Shown here in pieces: positions 23,638 through 37,200 of a stretch of DNA of 64,000 bases. The position numbers and the translations under genes are program-made. Numbering within the stretch: the first letter of the stretch is position 1; every line of letters begins with the position of its first letter. The stretch is from positions 25,506,888 through 25,570,887 of the forward strand of contig NC_063260.1 of the NCBI RefSeq assembly GCF_019578655.1, read 5' to 3'. The stretch comes from Ricinus communis (taxonomy: Eukaryota > Streptophyta > Magnoliopsida > Malpighiales > Euphorbiaceae). A model generated the notes under the pieces. It did no database searches. It saw only the letters and a list, made by a program, of their open reading frames with translations, and was not told where the DNA came from.

Positions 23638-26102
23638 ATGGAGAACAGATCGGTTGATGTAACATATGAATATAATTCATACACTCTCTTAGGAGTGTTG
23701 CATGACACTGGGACTGAGTTTACTCTAGACGATGACACTGTTGGAGAAGAATGGAATGCCGGTACAAGTAGTATTACCTTCAGCTTCACACATGATAATT
23801 TTCTGAGATGTTATATTATAGACAGAATTTCGAAAAATATCCTTCATGAAAGATGTGATTTAACATTACAAGAATGGATTAACCATTTAAAACGTGAAAC
23901 GATCAATCCTATTGCACGATATCCCATCCCACATCGTCAAGGACCTACTATCCCAAACCATACGGCAAATTACGTTCCCAATGAGTACAGGAAGCTGATC
24001 AAATCAATGGTGACTTTTCTTGTTGATATTCATGATGCTGGATATTCTACCGCTGGGTTTGGCATGCCCAACATTGTAATAAAAAATGAAGTAGTGAAGT
24101 TCTGGAAAGTCCAATTCATTACAGCGTCGATGGGATCGAAGAATAATGATTTCATTTGTCTGCACCGAGTTGTGGAATCTCTGTTCTCAGGCGAACAACA
24201 TCTTCATCTTCCTCGGGAAATGCAGCACTTTTTGGATCTTCTTATTTCTGGTACTCAAAGGTGAATCAGAAGCCCTTATATTATTGATGATTTTGTTTTA
24301 GTAAAAAATCAAATTTATACAGGTGATGATTTATTAATTTATTTACGTTTTGTGTGCACATACAGTGAAGATGAATACTTAATCTCAAGACATGTTGCAA
24401 TCATGTCACATGACGAAAGAGTATCATTCTTCACTGATTGCTGGGAAAGACAGCATTCATTACCGAAGAACCAGCAAGGCTGTTATAAGCGTGCAACCAG
24501 AGGTTTAGGTAGAAATCAAAATTGGACTGGACGAATTTCCGACACTTCACTTGGTCCTCTATACGATTGCTACGACTATCATACAAGAACAAATGGAGGA
24601 TTTGATGATCGAAGCGGTAATAAGGAGAGAATCAATAGAGAATTAATTAAATGCTGGCGGCACTTGGGAACTCATTTAAGAGAAAAAGGAAAAACTGTAA
24701 GTCCACATAATATCCACATTTATAAAATGTTGCGACTGGTTTTGCCGAATTTTATTTTTTTTATTTTCCAAAGTTATTCATTCTTTTTAATAATTCTCCA
24801 CAGTATGGATATGCATTTAATGACCGGGATATCGACGTGATGGTTATGCACGTATTTGCGGACAAAATAGCACAGTTTCAAAAACTACTATGGACGAATG
24901 ATGGTATTCTAACAGAATTCAGGTTCGTCACTAGCAATCATACACTTTATTTTTTTTATTATATTTTTAAATTTTCATCTTATACATGAATCAGTCTTTA
25001 AATTTATTTTATTATATTAAAACTAACTATTTTTTTCTTTCCGTCTTAGTCGAATAATTAAAATTAATAATTTAAAATTTTAATTTGATTTTTAAATTTA
25101 TTGTCAATGATTAAATTTATCTAAAATTAATTATATTATTAAATTATAGTAAAATTTTATTTTTAACATAAATTAATTTTATTGTCTAATCAAAATAATA
25201 AATTTAATACTCGTTTACTTATTTTTATTTTTTATTTTTTTAGTATAACTTAATTCTAAAAAAATTTAAACGTATCGAACACTTATTTCTTATTTAATAA
25301 TATTAATTAATTTTAATTTTTTAAATAAAATAAATAGGTAAGATTTATTTTTTATTAGACACTGACATAAATTATATTAAAATAAAAAATCTTACTTGTA
25401 TTAATCTCATTTGAATAGTTGATAAAAAAAACTCTATTTTAACATACAAAATTATCATAATTTTTTTATTGATAGTGAACTTATTAACTTAATGTATAGA
25501 TTATTTCGCTAGATTAAGACATATTGTTTAATTTAATTTTTATTTTTAATATAATTTAACTATAATATATAATAAAATAAATAATATAATGGTGTTTTTA
25601 AACTAGAATTATTTATTTTATATTTAATAAATAAAATAAAACAATATAGTAATTTAATAATTTTGTTATAAATATAAGTAGTTATAAAATGTTTAAATTT
25701 TTTTAAAACAAATTGTATTAAATTTAAAAATTAAAGTATAAAAATATAAAATGTATTATTTTAATAACATTAAAACTAACTTATATTAAAGTAAGACTTT
25801 ACTCTAATTTGATAATAAAATTAATTTTAACGAATTTAGTATTTGATAATAAATTTAAAAATTAAATTATAATATTAAATTATTAGTTTAGTCATTCAAT
25901 TAACACGAAATGGATAGTAATTAATTTTAGTAAAATTTTAAAAAAATTTAATATAATGAAAAATATAAAAACTGATTCCTATATCAAACTAAATGTCAAG
26001 AAGTAAGTAGTCATTATAATAAGGGGAAAAAAAAATCCACCTATCATGTAATTTCTAATGAAATGAATTGCATTTTATATAATGGTCAGGTCAGGTGAGT
26101 AA
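23638..26102 (+). CDS. IRE1-like pseudokinase with KEN-type RNase-like region
   Basis: Predicted exons are 23638-24260, 24366-24696, 24804-24922 and 26090-26102, giving 361 aa. The first two junctions keep frame (phase 2, then 0). The last exon is weak; without splicing, exon 3 reads on to a stop near 24990. Exon 1 resembles an IRE1-type kinase: THDNFLRCY, then HERCDLTLQEWI, aligns with the HPNIVRWYG and LERC segments, and the catalytic-loop region HDAGYSTAGFGMPNIVIKN keeps only the N of HRDLKPxN. The DFG is replaced by KFW. Exon 2 continues with HVAIMSHDERVSFF, like the HPFFWxxxxRLxFL joint preceding the KEN RNase, and LIKCWRHLGTHLREK resembles the KEN RNK-H segment. So it is a catalytically dead kinase fused to a possible ribonuclease domain. 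An acceptor-like TGCAG directly before the ATG suggests an upstream exon (N lobe or leader). No transmembrane segment was found in these exons. It may be a decaying pseudogene. Confidence 0.55.
24923..26089 (+). other. putative third intron of the IRE1-like gene, AT-rich
   Basis: This 1.17-kb stretch is extremely AT-rich and has no coding signal. It is flanked by AG/GTTCGT and a TCAG/GTCAGG acceptor. Whether it is an intron or the 3' flank of a truncated gene is undecided. Confidence 0.4.
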
Positions 26103-27073
26103 AACTGAAGAATATGATGCATCAGTTACATTTGACAGCTCAACGAACTCCCTTTTTTTCTTTTTTGTGTGCGCGCGAGTGTTGTATTAAATCCAATCAT
26201 TTGTTAAATTATGAAGGATTTCCATTTTTGCTTTTTGATCTATAATATTTACGGATTTGAAGACTGTAAAATGTTGTGGCTGTATTTTTCATAACTGTAT
26301 TTATGCTCTCATGGATTTCTCTTATATTTAAATATTGTCAAAATTTAAATATTTTATATAATATTAAATTATTTTATATAACAATATTAAGTTATCTTAA
26401 TTGATAATTATTTAATTAAATATATTATCAAAAATATTATATATTTAGAATTAAAAATAGTTTAATTTCAACTGACAATTACGTTTTCTTATATTCTTGT
26501 TGAAATTAAAATATATTATGATATTACTTTATAATTTTTATACAAATCATATATTTTATGTGATATATGACTTTTTAATTTTAATTATTTTAAAATTTCT
26601 GATAATATTTATGATCCATAACTATTAATTATGATAATTTATAATATTTATTATATTAAAAGAATTTCAAAAATATTTCAAATAAAGTTTGAAAATATTA
26701 AATTATATAAAAAATAATTTCATATGAATTTGATAATATTATTTAATCTAAATTTTTAATTAAAATATTATTTATTATTTTTATTAGATAATAAAAGTAA
26801 ACTATATTAAAATTAAATAATTTTATTTTAATTCAATAGAAAATTATTTTTATAAAATATAATATTTAGTAGAAATTATAATTTATTTTATTTTTTTATT
26901 TAGAATAAGTAATAGGGTGGTCCAACCCTTTGTTCATTAGGGAGGATAAAAGAAAGATAATAAAAAACGTCAAGAAAAAATTGAAATTTTTGTGAATCTT
27001 TTAATTGGATTGAATTAATCATTTTTACTAGATAATTTAAATATAAGTTAATTGACCATTGACTATATGAACT
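26103..27073. other. AT-rich spacer
   Basis: More than 80 percent A/T in appearance. A short GT/GC-alternating stretch (GTGTGCGCGCGAGTG) lies at about 26166-26180. No gene was recognised. Confidence 0.55.
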
Positions 27074-27331
27074 TTAAAAGGCAATTGGCACTTTATCCAT
27101 GTACATGTATTCTGCATACCATTCGATTTCCACATGAAGTGAGTCACAAAGGATACATCGTGATGATAACCATACTAAGAACCTAATAATCTTAGCTCTA
27201 AGAGTAGCTAACTTCCAACTCCAATTACAAACACAATCATAAGGCTTCGTAATCCCCCAGAAGTTCAGGTGCTTCAAGCTCACCAAGTCCCAGACATGCC
27301 TTCCTAAAGCTGCTACATTCCTTAGATGCAT
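27074..27331 (-). mobile_element. LINE remnant, region after reverse transcriptase
   Basis: The minus-strand frame of 85 codons reads like the segment before the zinc-binding (zf-RVT) part of plant LINE polyproteins: NVAALGRHVWDLVSLKH, then NWSWKLATLRAKI, matching the NKAxxxKHIWDI...SWxWxxLxxLR pattern. There is no RT or endonuclease nearby and no poly-A tail was recognised, so only a small fragment remains. It lies immediately downstream of the E2 gene and outside the duplicated segment. Confidence 0.55.
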
Positions 27332-27647
27332 AGGTCGTCTAGATTTCCCAGTTCTCCATCTTTGTTTGATAGCTTAATCCCAAGTATGACCCTGTGAATT
27401 TTTCTTTGGGTATTTATCAGAAATTCTTGATGCCACTCAACCTAGGCCATAGAAGACTTTCAAGGGTGCAAGCAACTTCATCACAACAATAAATGAATAA
27501 TAAAGGCATTATCCAGAGTTGAGTAATTTACACAAACATCCATGGAAAATAAAGACAGAAGGTGTAGGAATTTTTCCATAAGCCTCTCTGGATTTCATTT
27601 TCCAATAGCTGAATATCATCTATAGATAAGATTGCTTGCAGCAGCAA

Positions 27648-30600
27648 TTAAGGATCAGCTTTGCCAGCAACTTGCTCATCCTCAGAGCCATAATCATCAT
27701 CACTCAGCTCCTCATCACTTGATTTTTCTTCTGGTTTTATCCCAACATCCTCTGGTTTCGCATACTTCTCACAGTATTCTGTAAAGATAAAAGTCAGCTA
27801 TATGACTTGATCAAATAACAATTAACAAATAACAATTAGGAATTCAGAAAATGGAGTGCAGCACTGTTTGATATTAGTGTGGTGCTGTGCAATCAGGATA
27901 ATGGTGTCAGAAGAGAAAGCTCTGGGCCGTGGTGGCGATCTAGTGCATCAATGGTACTTGACAACAGCAAGAAAGCGCTTTGAACAAATGCTTGGCTTCC
28001 AATAATCTTGGATAGTATGTATACAGATTATAGAGCAGGGAAAAGAAAAACACCAAACTGATAGCATGATGCATGCAGCCTGACAGGGGTCACCAATTGG
28101 GTGATAATAGTTGGACTAAGGATTTAATAACAAGCTTTCAGCAAAACCTTGAAATCCATTCAAAAAGTTCCGATTTTAAAACCAAATTCATAGGCATTAG
28201 GAAACTGAAGATTGACCAGGATAGTGAACCATTAAGCTTTAGCAGCTAAGAATTGTTTACAGGCTCCCAATAATTTATATGGCATGATTTCCTTGTCTAG
28301 CAAACTCAATAAGAACCTCACCTAAATATCTATTTCGTCATTTTGAATCTATGAACAAAATAAGAATGTAGGTTGCAACCTAGTGGGTCAATTCAAAAGG
28401 CAGTAGTAGGCACTGATCCCCACTAATGCCACAAAAAAAAGAAGGGTAATTTGCACAAAAGGTCCCTCAAGTGTGCTTTATGTATCACAATAATCCCTGA
28501 ATTTTACTGTTTCACAAAACTCCCTGAATTTTTAATCGGGGTATCACCAAATCCTTTTCTATCAGGCTCTGTGAAATGCACAAGTGGAAATATGACTTGG
28601 CATGCCACATGTTAATTCAAAAAATAGAATAAAATACACCTCATTAACTTTTGCCATGTCATCCATCTTCCTTCCTCTCTCTTTCTCTGGATCTGTTTTT
28701 TTTTTTTTCTTTTTCCATTTTGCTTTTCCATTTTCCTTATGCATTTATACGGCAAACTTGAGGGTCTCTATACTATCTTAGAATAACAACAAGAATAATC
28801 GTAGTGGTATTTGAAGAAACCAATCGGAAACTTAAGGGTCTCAGATTCCAGCATAACAACAGCGTTGTTTACCATTCAATCCAATCAAGCCATATACCAG
28901 TCAACAGGCCGCCGCCACAAAAATACAATGGTAAACAGAGTCTGACGTTGCAAGGCAGTGGCCAGGTGGCCGGGAGTTCTCTGATCGGACTAGGACTTTC
29001 TATTTTGATTTTTGTGATGTTATGGGTTGGGTTTTCTTTGTCCTTGTAATTGTATGGGATTGGGCAGCTCTAACTACCTCCGTTCAAGATAACAATTGTA
29101 TCCAAACTGCAAGAACAATGTTCATAGATAATTTCTTGCAAGTGCATGGAATTTCATATCAAAATGTGATGATGTAATGCAGGAACCAGGCACGTAGAGG
29201 GGATTGAGAAGAATCTTAATATAAAGCTCATGAACCTCATGAAAAAATCTCTTCATTCATCATCATTGCGAGGGTTGCAGTGACATAAACTGAAACCACC
29301 AGATCATTAAACTTATCAATTAATTTGAAGAACATGATGTAGCTGAGCCGCGTCTTCTCTTTTTGCAGCACATCCAACTTCAGCTTCATAAATAGGAATA
29401 TCATTCCTATTGATGATTATTAAACATGCTGTGCTCGCCATATCCCTCTTTAACAATTCCAAGATTTCAATATGAAAATTGTAAAATTTGATGAAAAATT
29501 ATCAAGAAATTGAATGCTAAACAAGTACTTACTCAACAGTCATTTCAGAATTGATCGTACTACATAAGAAAAACAGCAAGAAATAAAAAAAAAAAATTGT
29601 TGACAGCATGCCCCCTCCCATGGAATCTGCTGTGCTGGACAGTTTGGTGGGATTAGAGTATGGGACAGTGTCTGTGAATAGAGTTGGCAGTCTTTCCGCG
29701 ACCGATATAGAGAGAGAGTATAAGAATATGAAGAGGTTTATTTGGCTAGGATTTGAAATCTTGGTGTGGCTTAGAGCAGAAGGAAGAGGGAGATCAGAAG
29801 GGGTAGAACCGCCAGGAAGAAGGAGAGCAGAAGGAAGAATATACTGATGTGGCAAAAAAAATTTAATCTTTTTTCTTTAAATACCCACATGTGACGCCAA
29901 GTATATTTTCTTTGTGCATTAACGGAGCTTGACGGAAAGGAGTTTTGTGATACAAATTAAAATTTAGTGATTATTGTGATATATGGAGCAAATTTGAGGG
30001 ACCGTCTGTGCAAATTATCCTAAAAGAACAGAATAGTTTCTCCCTTAAGGGGCAATTCAAATGATATTGAAGATATTCCAAGTCCTTCTAGAGCAATAGG
30101 TCAAATTCCAATGATATTGGAAATAAAGGGGCAATTCAAATGATAATGGTGTACAAGTAACTTAGATGCAAAGAAACTTAAAATGCAGATATAATAGATG
30201 ATGGCAGCAACCAATGAGCTGTGGAAATTGGCAAGTACTAGCAGCTCATAAGCTAGTTCTCACTCGCATTGGCTAAAGAAACCACAAAGACCAAGTTGGG
30301 ATGCAAAATTTCTAAGAAAAAGAAACTGAATCATTTCTTACTATTCATCAGGTTTAAAAATTAAACTGCAAGTTTGTTTCCCACACTGAGCACACAAACC
30401 TCCAAAGTGGTCTGATTAGGATACATGAAGGAGGACTAGAGAGAAAAGGATTTCTATCTCCAGCCTCTTAGATGCATTAATCCCATTGATATTTTTTTTA
30501 ATTCTAAATGCAATTGTAGAATGAATATTGAATATTATGAGGAGAAAAGAAAAAGGTATGTTGAGAGTTTTTCACAGCAACAAGTATGAATGTGCAGGTT

Positions 30601-31938
30601 CATAATTTAAGTTTAGAGTTGCTACCTTTCACCCTTTGTTCATAAGCAGTGCGATCGCGCATCATAAGAGCAGCAGCTTCTCCATTCAATGGATCAGATG
30701 GATTTGGATACAAAAGGAGCTGAGGAAGAAACACTTCAAATACATTTACCAGATCTGGAAAGGATTTTAGAAGGAAAAGAAAATTCATATTTGATTATAT
30801 CTTCAGATGATAACCTCAAAGACTAAAAATAACAAAAGAATCTACAAATAAAAGAAACAAATTTAGCAGCTGCCCAAATAACATATGAATTATTTGTAGA
30901 GAAAAGAATAATGTAGTAGGTTTACCAAACATGGGGCTCCAAGTTTGGTTGATAACGTCTAAACAAACTGAACCTGACCTGAAACTCGAAAACAGACAGC
31001 TCTTTTGTCAAATTTTATGGTCTAAAATTCACCAGATATAAGCAATTTAACACAGAAACAAAATAAAGTGCGAGAACTTTAATGTAAACTAGCTCACATT
31101 TCATCAACATTTGGATGATAGATCTTGTTGATAAAGCCAATAGAAGGAGATTTATAAGGATAAGCATCTGGCAGTTCTACTCTTATCCTCCACAAGCCTC
31201 CCTGATAAGGACCTATTATGTTCCAAAGCAAACAATAAAGATAAGGGGAAAAACATCTTTGTGAAACTCCCTAAAAGCAATCCATCAATATATTTCATTC
31301 TCATTCAGGAAAATAAATACAAAACAAAGTTGCAGCTCAAAGAAAAGAAAAATTCAGATAATAGCAATATCATTGATCAAACTCACACTTTACGCCAAAA
31401 GAAAAAGTACACATGTCTGGACGTCCATCAGTGATCAATTACTGATTTATCAGCAAGAAATAACTCAAGAAGAAAAAGGCAACAGAAGAAACAAAACAAC
31501 AAACTCAACTCGCATAAACTTTAACTTGTTATAATTGCCAAAGAAAACTCTACTGCTCAAAGTATCCACACGAGGTCAACACAGTTATACAAAAAATCAA
31601 CACAAGAAATAAAAAGAACCCACAAAGAGAACATCAAGAACAACATCAGTTAAACAAAATAGATCGTTAAAAGAAATTGAAAAAGAAAATATGGGTAAAG
31701 AAGATTATACTGTCTTTTGGTCCATTGAATTCAACATAGAATTCTTGCATGCCATCATTGACCATCTCCACCTTATAATCACTCATCATCCTAATCAAAA
31801 CCCAGAAAAGCAAATTAGAGAAATAATCTTGAAAAAGGAAAAAAGAACAATCAAATAAAGAATTATTAACAAGAAACATAAAAGAAAAAGTTACAGTTTC
31901 ATCAAATCCATCTCCCTGCGTTTGCTTGGAGAAGACAT
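27648..31938 (-). CDS. ubiquitin-conjugating enzyme E2, UBC4/5/6 type
   Basis: Six exons, all in frame: 31895-31938, 31711-31790, 31098-31212, 30926-30978, 30626-30754 and 27648-27778, encoding 183 aa. It accepts ubiquitin from E1 on a cysteine and passes it on with E3s in the nucleus and cytosol. The start [15 protein letters not shown] is that of Arabidopsis UBC4/5/6. The UBC fold covers about 1-150, with the HPN motif in YHPNVDEM (exon 3), catalytic Cys85 in GSVCLDV (exon 4), and a [14 protein letters not shown] segment (exon 5). The acidic C-terminal tail (about 160-176) ends GKADP. Introns 1-4 are 98-500 bases, but intron 5 is 2.85 kb, with a MULE-like element at 28444-30020. A truncated duplicate lies at 11490-18330. 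I am sure of the family but not of which paralogue. Confidence 0.95.
28444..30020. mobile_element. MULE-like element with long terminal inverted repeats
   Basis: A 1577-base element in the last intron of the E2 gene. The first 100-plus bases (GGGTAATTTGCAC, then GGTCCCTCAA, TATCACAATAAT and TCACAAAACTCC) are matched by the reverse complement of the end (GGATAATTTGCAC, GGTCCCTCAA, TATCACAATAAT, TCACAAAACTCC). Similarity then continues loosely for another 40-60 bases, through TGCACAA, CTTGGC and CACATG. Flanks AAAAAGAA and TAAAAGAA could be an 8-base target duplication with one mismatch. Long terminal repeats favour Mutator-like, but a TSD of 9 was not confirmed. The interior holds two moderately GC-richer stretches with short open frames but no recognised transposase, so it is non-autonomous. 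Confidence 0.8.
28804..29049 (+). other. open frame inside the MULE-like element, possible captured fragment
   Basis: An 81-codon open frame ending in a hydrophobic stretch ([27 protein letters not shown]) that could be a transmembrane segment. Base composition is less AT-rich than the surroundings. Pack-MULEs often carry gene fragments, but I do not recognise the source, and there is no evidence of expression. Confidence 0.25.
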
Positions 31939-34269
31939 TTTTGCCTCTCTTTTTTTCTCTAAGAGAGAGAAAGATAGCTTTTTTTTCTTTTTTCTTTTTT
32001 CTTTTTTTGAAATGGAAAGAAAAGAGAGAGACCCAGAAGTAGTTCAGACATCAATGAGTGAAAGTAGGCAGTATTTATATATCTACACTTTTGCCACTTT
32101 GGAGTCCATGGTAGCTCACTGTAATTTTCCTTCTTTACTATTGCTTCCCCTTTTTTCTTTTAATTTTTTGGTTTAAAGATTTCTTTCTTAGTTAAATATT
32201 TAGCGACACTTTAAGAAATAGTTATTCACCAAATATTAATTATTTAACCACACAATTATTGGGTTTTCTTTATTATTCTTTGAACTGTATAAAATCACAT
32301 TAAAAGCCTTAAAGGCAATTCTAATAAAATCACATGAAACAACAAATAGATCATAGAAGTTTGTTAAACATATGTTAGAATTATTAGTATAAGTGTGATT
32401 ATTTGGCTAATCATCATGTCAAGATAATGACTCATCCTTGATAGCAAATTCTTTTCCATATTTTTACATGAGACATCAATGCTGCTATGTTGTGTATTCT
32501 TAACAGAAACATTAATTGTATATACTGCACTAAACACATGTAAATTACACTTCTATTTGAAACTGTTAGAATATATATGCATATGTGCAACACATGAATT
32601 TTCTTTTTATGCAGACATTACAGTATAAATTTGGGTGAGAACACCAATTGAGATAACAACCATAAGTTTAAATTAAAAAAAGGCATAAGCAAATGCCTTT
32701 AGTAGGGAAACTCTATGCGTATTATATATGGGAATATGCCATTTAAAGTTTCCACATTATAGAGCAAAATTTCATAACGCAACTCCTAAAGATTGGACAA
32801 CAATGGAATATGGATGTCAAATGTAGGTGTTAATCCAATGTAATAAAGACTTATTCAATCTTTTGATGATGTCTGGCCTTGACTAATTATGTTTTGAAGG
32901 ATTTAAAGTCTCAATAATCTCATATAAGTTGGATTATTTGTTTTCTTTCCCCTGAATAGATGGCAAAAGATAAAATGCTATGCAAGTTGGAACACCCAGA
33001 ATGAACACAGGTTGCAGGCTGATTACTCATCTCACATTCTTTATCTCTTTATTTTATGCATTTCCTTTTTAACTGGAAAGGAGGATCAAATATAGCAATT
33101 CTAGCTAGTTTCCAAAGCTTTTAACGCAGCACCACCTTTGGTATCAGACATAGAAACTCACTTAAAACAATATTCTCAAGAAGCCATCCTCCAAAATTTG
33201 AACTCAAATTATTGAACCACTTAGCAAAAGCCACCATCCCAAGTGGGTTCTTTATGCCTATCTCGTCTCCACCCAAATAATCATTTTGGTTATCAATTTG
33301 GCTTTTTCTATTTTAATATATAACAAAATTGGCTTATGGTACCTATCATCACCAATCCGTCTCGCCCGGCACGCTATCTTGTAATGTATATACATTTTAC
33401 TGGTACAGAAGAGAATCTGCCTGCCTTGTTATTATTATTATTATTCTTTAAACTCTTCAAGGCCCTAGAAAATAAAGTAAATTCTATTTCTTGATAAAAC
33501 TAGATTCCTTTTGGGTTTAATCTAGCCTTCCAATCAGATAGCTATGCTAATCACTTGCTGTCAATACCTAGTTTTTATCCTAATAAATTAACTGAATAGC
33601 ATAGCAATGCTGAAGAATGCGAGTCCACTCCAGGCTTTTTCAGATTGAGAAGTCACTGTGAGAACCACTTTGTTCCTTCCTGTACTGATCTTCATCCAGA
33701 ACCTTGAGCAAAACAACAAACTGATACATGAATATTCAGCAAGAGAATCAAAATCACCACTGCCATATCCCATCACCAACACCTTGAAACGTGATGTAAT
33801 AAAATGGCAATGACACTAAGCATACACATACAGAACATCTTGAAACAAAGAAACTACAAAGTTGACTCTGAAGAATTTTGCCGTGTTCATCTCTCTCCCT
33901 CATTTGTCCCCTTCAACCAAGATCTAACATCCGACAGCCAACAGATACCGCCATCTCAACTGTATCGCAGCTCCCCGCCAGATGTTGAAAAGTAATACCC
34001 AATGTATAAGAGGGGAATTTTAGCACATTATGCATACTGCTCTAGAGCCAGCAAAATCACAACCAGCTGCCTCCACCACACTATGCATATTTCAAAACTG
34101 CATATCTCAAAAGTGACTAACTAATTCCCTCAAAATTTTCAGCAACATCGAACGATGCTGAACTGCTAGATAAGAACACAACAGTTTTGACCTCTGGCAA
34201 AGGGATGTAAAACCATCAATGGTTCAAGTTTCAAATCTAAGCCACTAATTTTAAATGTGAATTCCTTGA
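31939..34269. other. intergenic between the E2 gene and the ARID gene
   Basis: 31939-32060 is a pyrimidine- and purine-rich leader and promoter of the minus-strand E2 gene (long TTTTTTCTTTT tracts on the plus strand). About 33600-34269 probably holds the 3' UTR of the ARID-ELM2 gene. No coding frame with support was seen between. Confidence 0.5.
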
Positions 34270-37200
34270 CTACTTGAAATCAGTGCACTGCTTATTCTCT
34301 GAACACATCAACATTTTGGTGCCAGGAACCGTGACTGCTTGCTGACCATAAGTGTCACTTAAGGATCCAAACTCTGATTCATCATCGTCACTGTCAATAT
34401 GTTTTGGAGTCACACGATTCTGATAACTCCGTCGCTGAACAAGAAATACATTGAAATAATAACTCACTAACTCTTCCTTTGTCTTTCTACGAAAATACTT
34501 TCTCGAGTTATCCCAGAAGAATTTGTCTAAAGATGGGAGATTAAACCTCACCACATCTTTAAACCTCTTTTCTTCTTCAGCAGTCCATCTAAGTGCAATT
34601 TCCTCACCCATGCAATCAAATTTCCAATGATAGAACACAGAGCCTAGTTCAATTTTCAATTTTATTCTGTTTTCAGCAATGTGAAATCTTACACATTCAA
34701 CAGAACCTGGAAGTTCACAACCACATGATTCGGGTCTTCCCTTCCCAATGGTATCTTCTTGAACCATGGCATTGTGCTCTCCAAATTCCAAAGGCCATGC
34801 CTGTGTGCCTAGCCATTTAGACTCGCTCTCAGAAACCAAGCCAGTCCATTCAGGGACTTCAGCTTGAAAGCGACGACCCACTGAAACATGCCTGTGGATG
34901 TGTATATCCCCAGATGAGCTGAGTGTTGCGGTTGCAGCAGATAAATCTTCAGCCATAAGCACCTTCGCCTTGGGTGCATTCTCCAACTCTGTCTTGGGAG
35001 GACTTATCAATTGACTTTTAGGGGCTGAACATGAATTGCAACAAGAGCAGGAACGAGGTTTTACTAAAGCAGGGAGCCGTTCACTGCATCTTACCCTCTC
35101 TGAAGAAGGATCACTGGGAGGAATAGCATCCTTGTACATGGACGGATGGATCTTTTGATGGTTCTGTAGCAAGTTTAAATGGTTTCATAAGAGAACAAGT
35201 ATTGTGACAATAACTTCTGTATGGATTTCTTTTCACTAACTAAAATTTACTCATCTAGTTCTCACATGCATAGACGTTTTAAGAAATATGCACAAAGCAG
35301 TTGTTAGATTGTGTTTGGGATTATTATTGAGTGTTGAAGAGCAGGTTTAGAATTTTTTGATTCAATATTTTTTTTTTTTTTTATAAACTGTTTTTCTCAA
35401 ACCTGCTTTTAGTAAAAACATCATTTACCTGCCTTTGGCAAAAGCAATTTTCAAAACTAATAAAATAAAATAAGATAAAAATTTAAGTTAGAAATGCCAA
35501 ACAACCCCTTAATAGTTTGCATGCAATTGAAGGATACAAAGAATTTTCTATGGTTATAGGTTTACGCTATGGATCAGCCTTAAGCCTGTATCTTTTGCTT
35601 TAGTTGTGAACCATCAAAAAGCATAACAAAGAGATTCCCTGATGCAGTTGCTTGTTGATAAGCTTGATTTAGCATGAACGCTGGAGTCATAGAGGAGTCA
35701 GGGGATTTAAGCAAGTGGAGTTAATATAGACGATGCAAAATATCTTGTAAAGCGCACATTTATTATAACTAGGCTATACTATACTATACGAAGTGAAAGT
35801 AAGAATGAGAATGATGTCAACCATAGGACTAAAACAGGAGGGATGAAACTGAGAAACCTGGCAGGAAGTTGCCAAGGAGGTTCTACTGCAATTATAAATG
35901 GCACAGCAGCAAGTTTTAGGTGGTCATGAAACAACATGCCCATAAAACTAGTGCACAAAGATGAGGATGCTGTAGATGTGTAGGTGTACATTGATAGGAA
36001 ATGAATGCATTTGTAACAAGGTGGAAACTGCGCTGATGAAAATAAGCTGTGAGCAACTGAAAAGTAGACAAACAAATTCAGTAGAAGGTCAAACATATTA
36101 AAGCTACCAGAAAAAGAAGGCGAATTAGATCGAGATGATAAGGGTGGAAAAATAGTGAAAAATGATTTTAAAAGCATTAAGACTTTTATTTGGAATTAAC
36201 CCTAAACTGAATAAAACAAAGGAAAATTACCACAGATGAACCAGACTACGTAAGGACTAAAACTAAATTGAGCAGAATCGAGTTTGATGTTAGCACAACT
36301 CGACAAACCAAACAAAGCCAACCATATTAATTTGATTGTTGCAAGAAACACATTTAATATAAATAAAATAAAATAAAAACTATAAATTTATACCAAAAGG
36401 AAATAAAAGAATTGCAATATTTTTGCCTTACATCATATGAAAAAAAGAAGTGTTCAATATATTCAAAACTAAATTTAAATAAAAACCAATTTCATGGTCA
36501 ATTTGATTCAATCTCCTAAAATACAAAATTGAAACAGCTTGTTCACATCTCCATTGGTAGCCATATCTCAACCAATGTTCTTCTAGAAATTAAGCAGTAT
36601 CGTAACAAACGGCTATAAAAAAGACCAAGGGCATAACACACTGTAAACTTTGATATGTTAAGTCATATACCTGTTGAGATCATAAAGGAGTGGCAATTAC
36701 TTTCACACAGCACAACACAATATAACCCTTCAAATCAGTTGATCTGAGATTCTAATATGATGCATGATCTATTATTAAGACCTAGTAATACTAATATAGG
36801 TTTCCAATTATAGGTATAGCAAAAAATAGTCACAATTGAAAAAGATAACGAGATTTCTGCCGGATGTTGATTTAAATAACGAAGATGAGAAGCCTAAATA
36901 AGAATAACTCAACTGGTGCTTTTCACCCTTCCCATAGGGAAAAGAAAGCAGGCTTTACTATCTTACCTAGCTCCCACATCATTCTAAAGAAGTAAACGAC
37001 GACAGTGAGCCTTTGCCAACAAATCTAACCAATAGAGAACAAAATGGTGCGAATCATGACAACTAACCTATGGAAATGGCATTTAGTAGTAGGTTAGTAC
37101 CCCACACAAAATGCAAGAACCTCAGGCAGATATAAAGCGTAGAGATATAGTCAGTGGTTGAGCCATATCCGGACAGAGGCAAGGGTCCTCCCAAAATTTT

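Noticed and set aside
23104..24000. CRISPR-like or phage-type structures
   Set aside because: Simple repeats only; the window is plant nuclear DNA and no spaced identical repeats were seen.
29529..29855. 108-codon minus-strand frame in the MULE-like element
   Set aside because: Low-complexity composition, overlapping a plus-strand frame of similar length, with no recognised domain.
34593..34820. Open frame antisense to the ARID-ELM2 gene
   Set aside because: Opposite-strand shadow of a well-supported exon.
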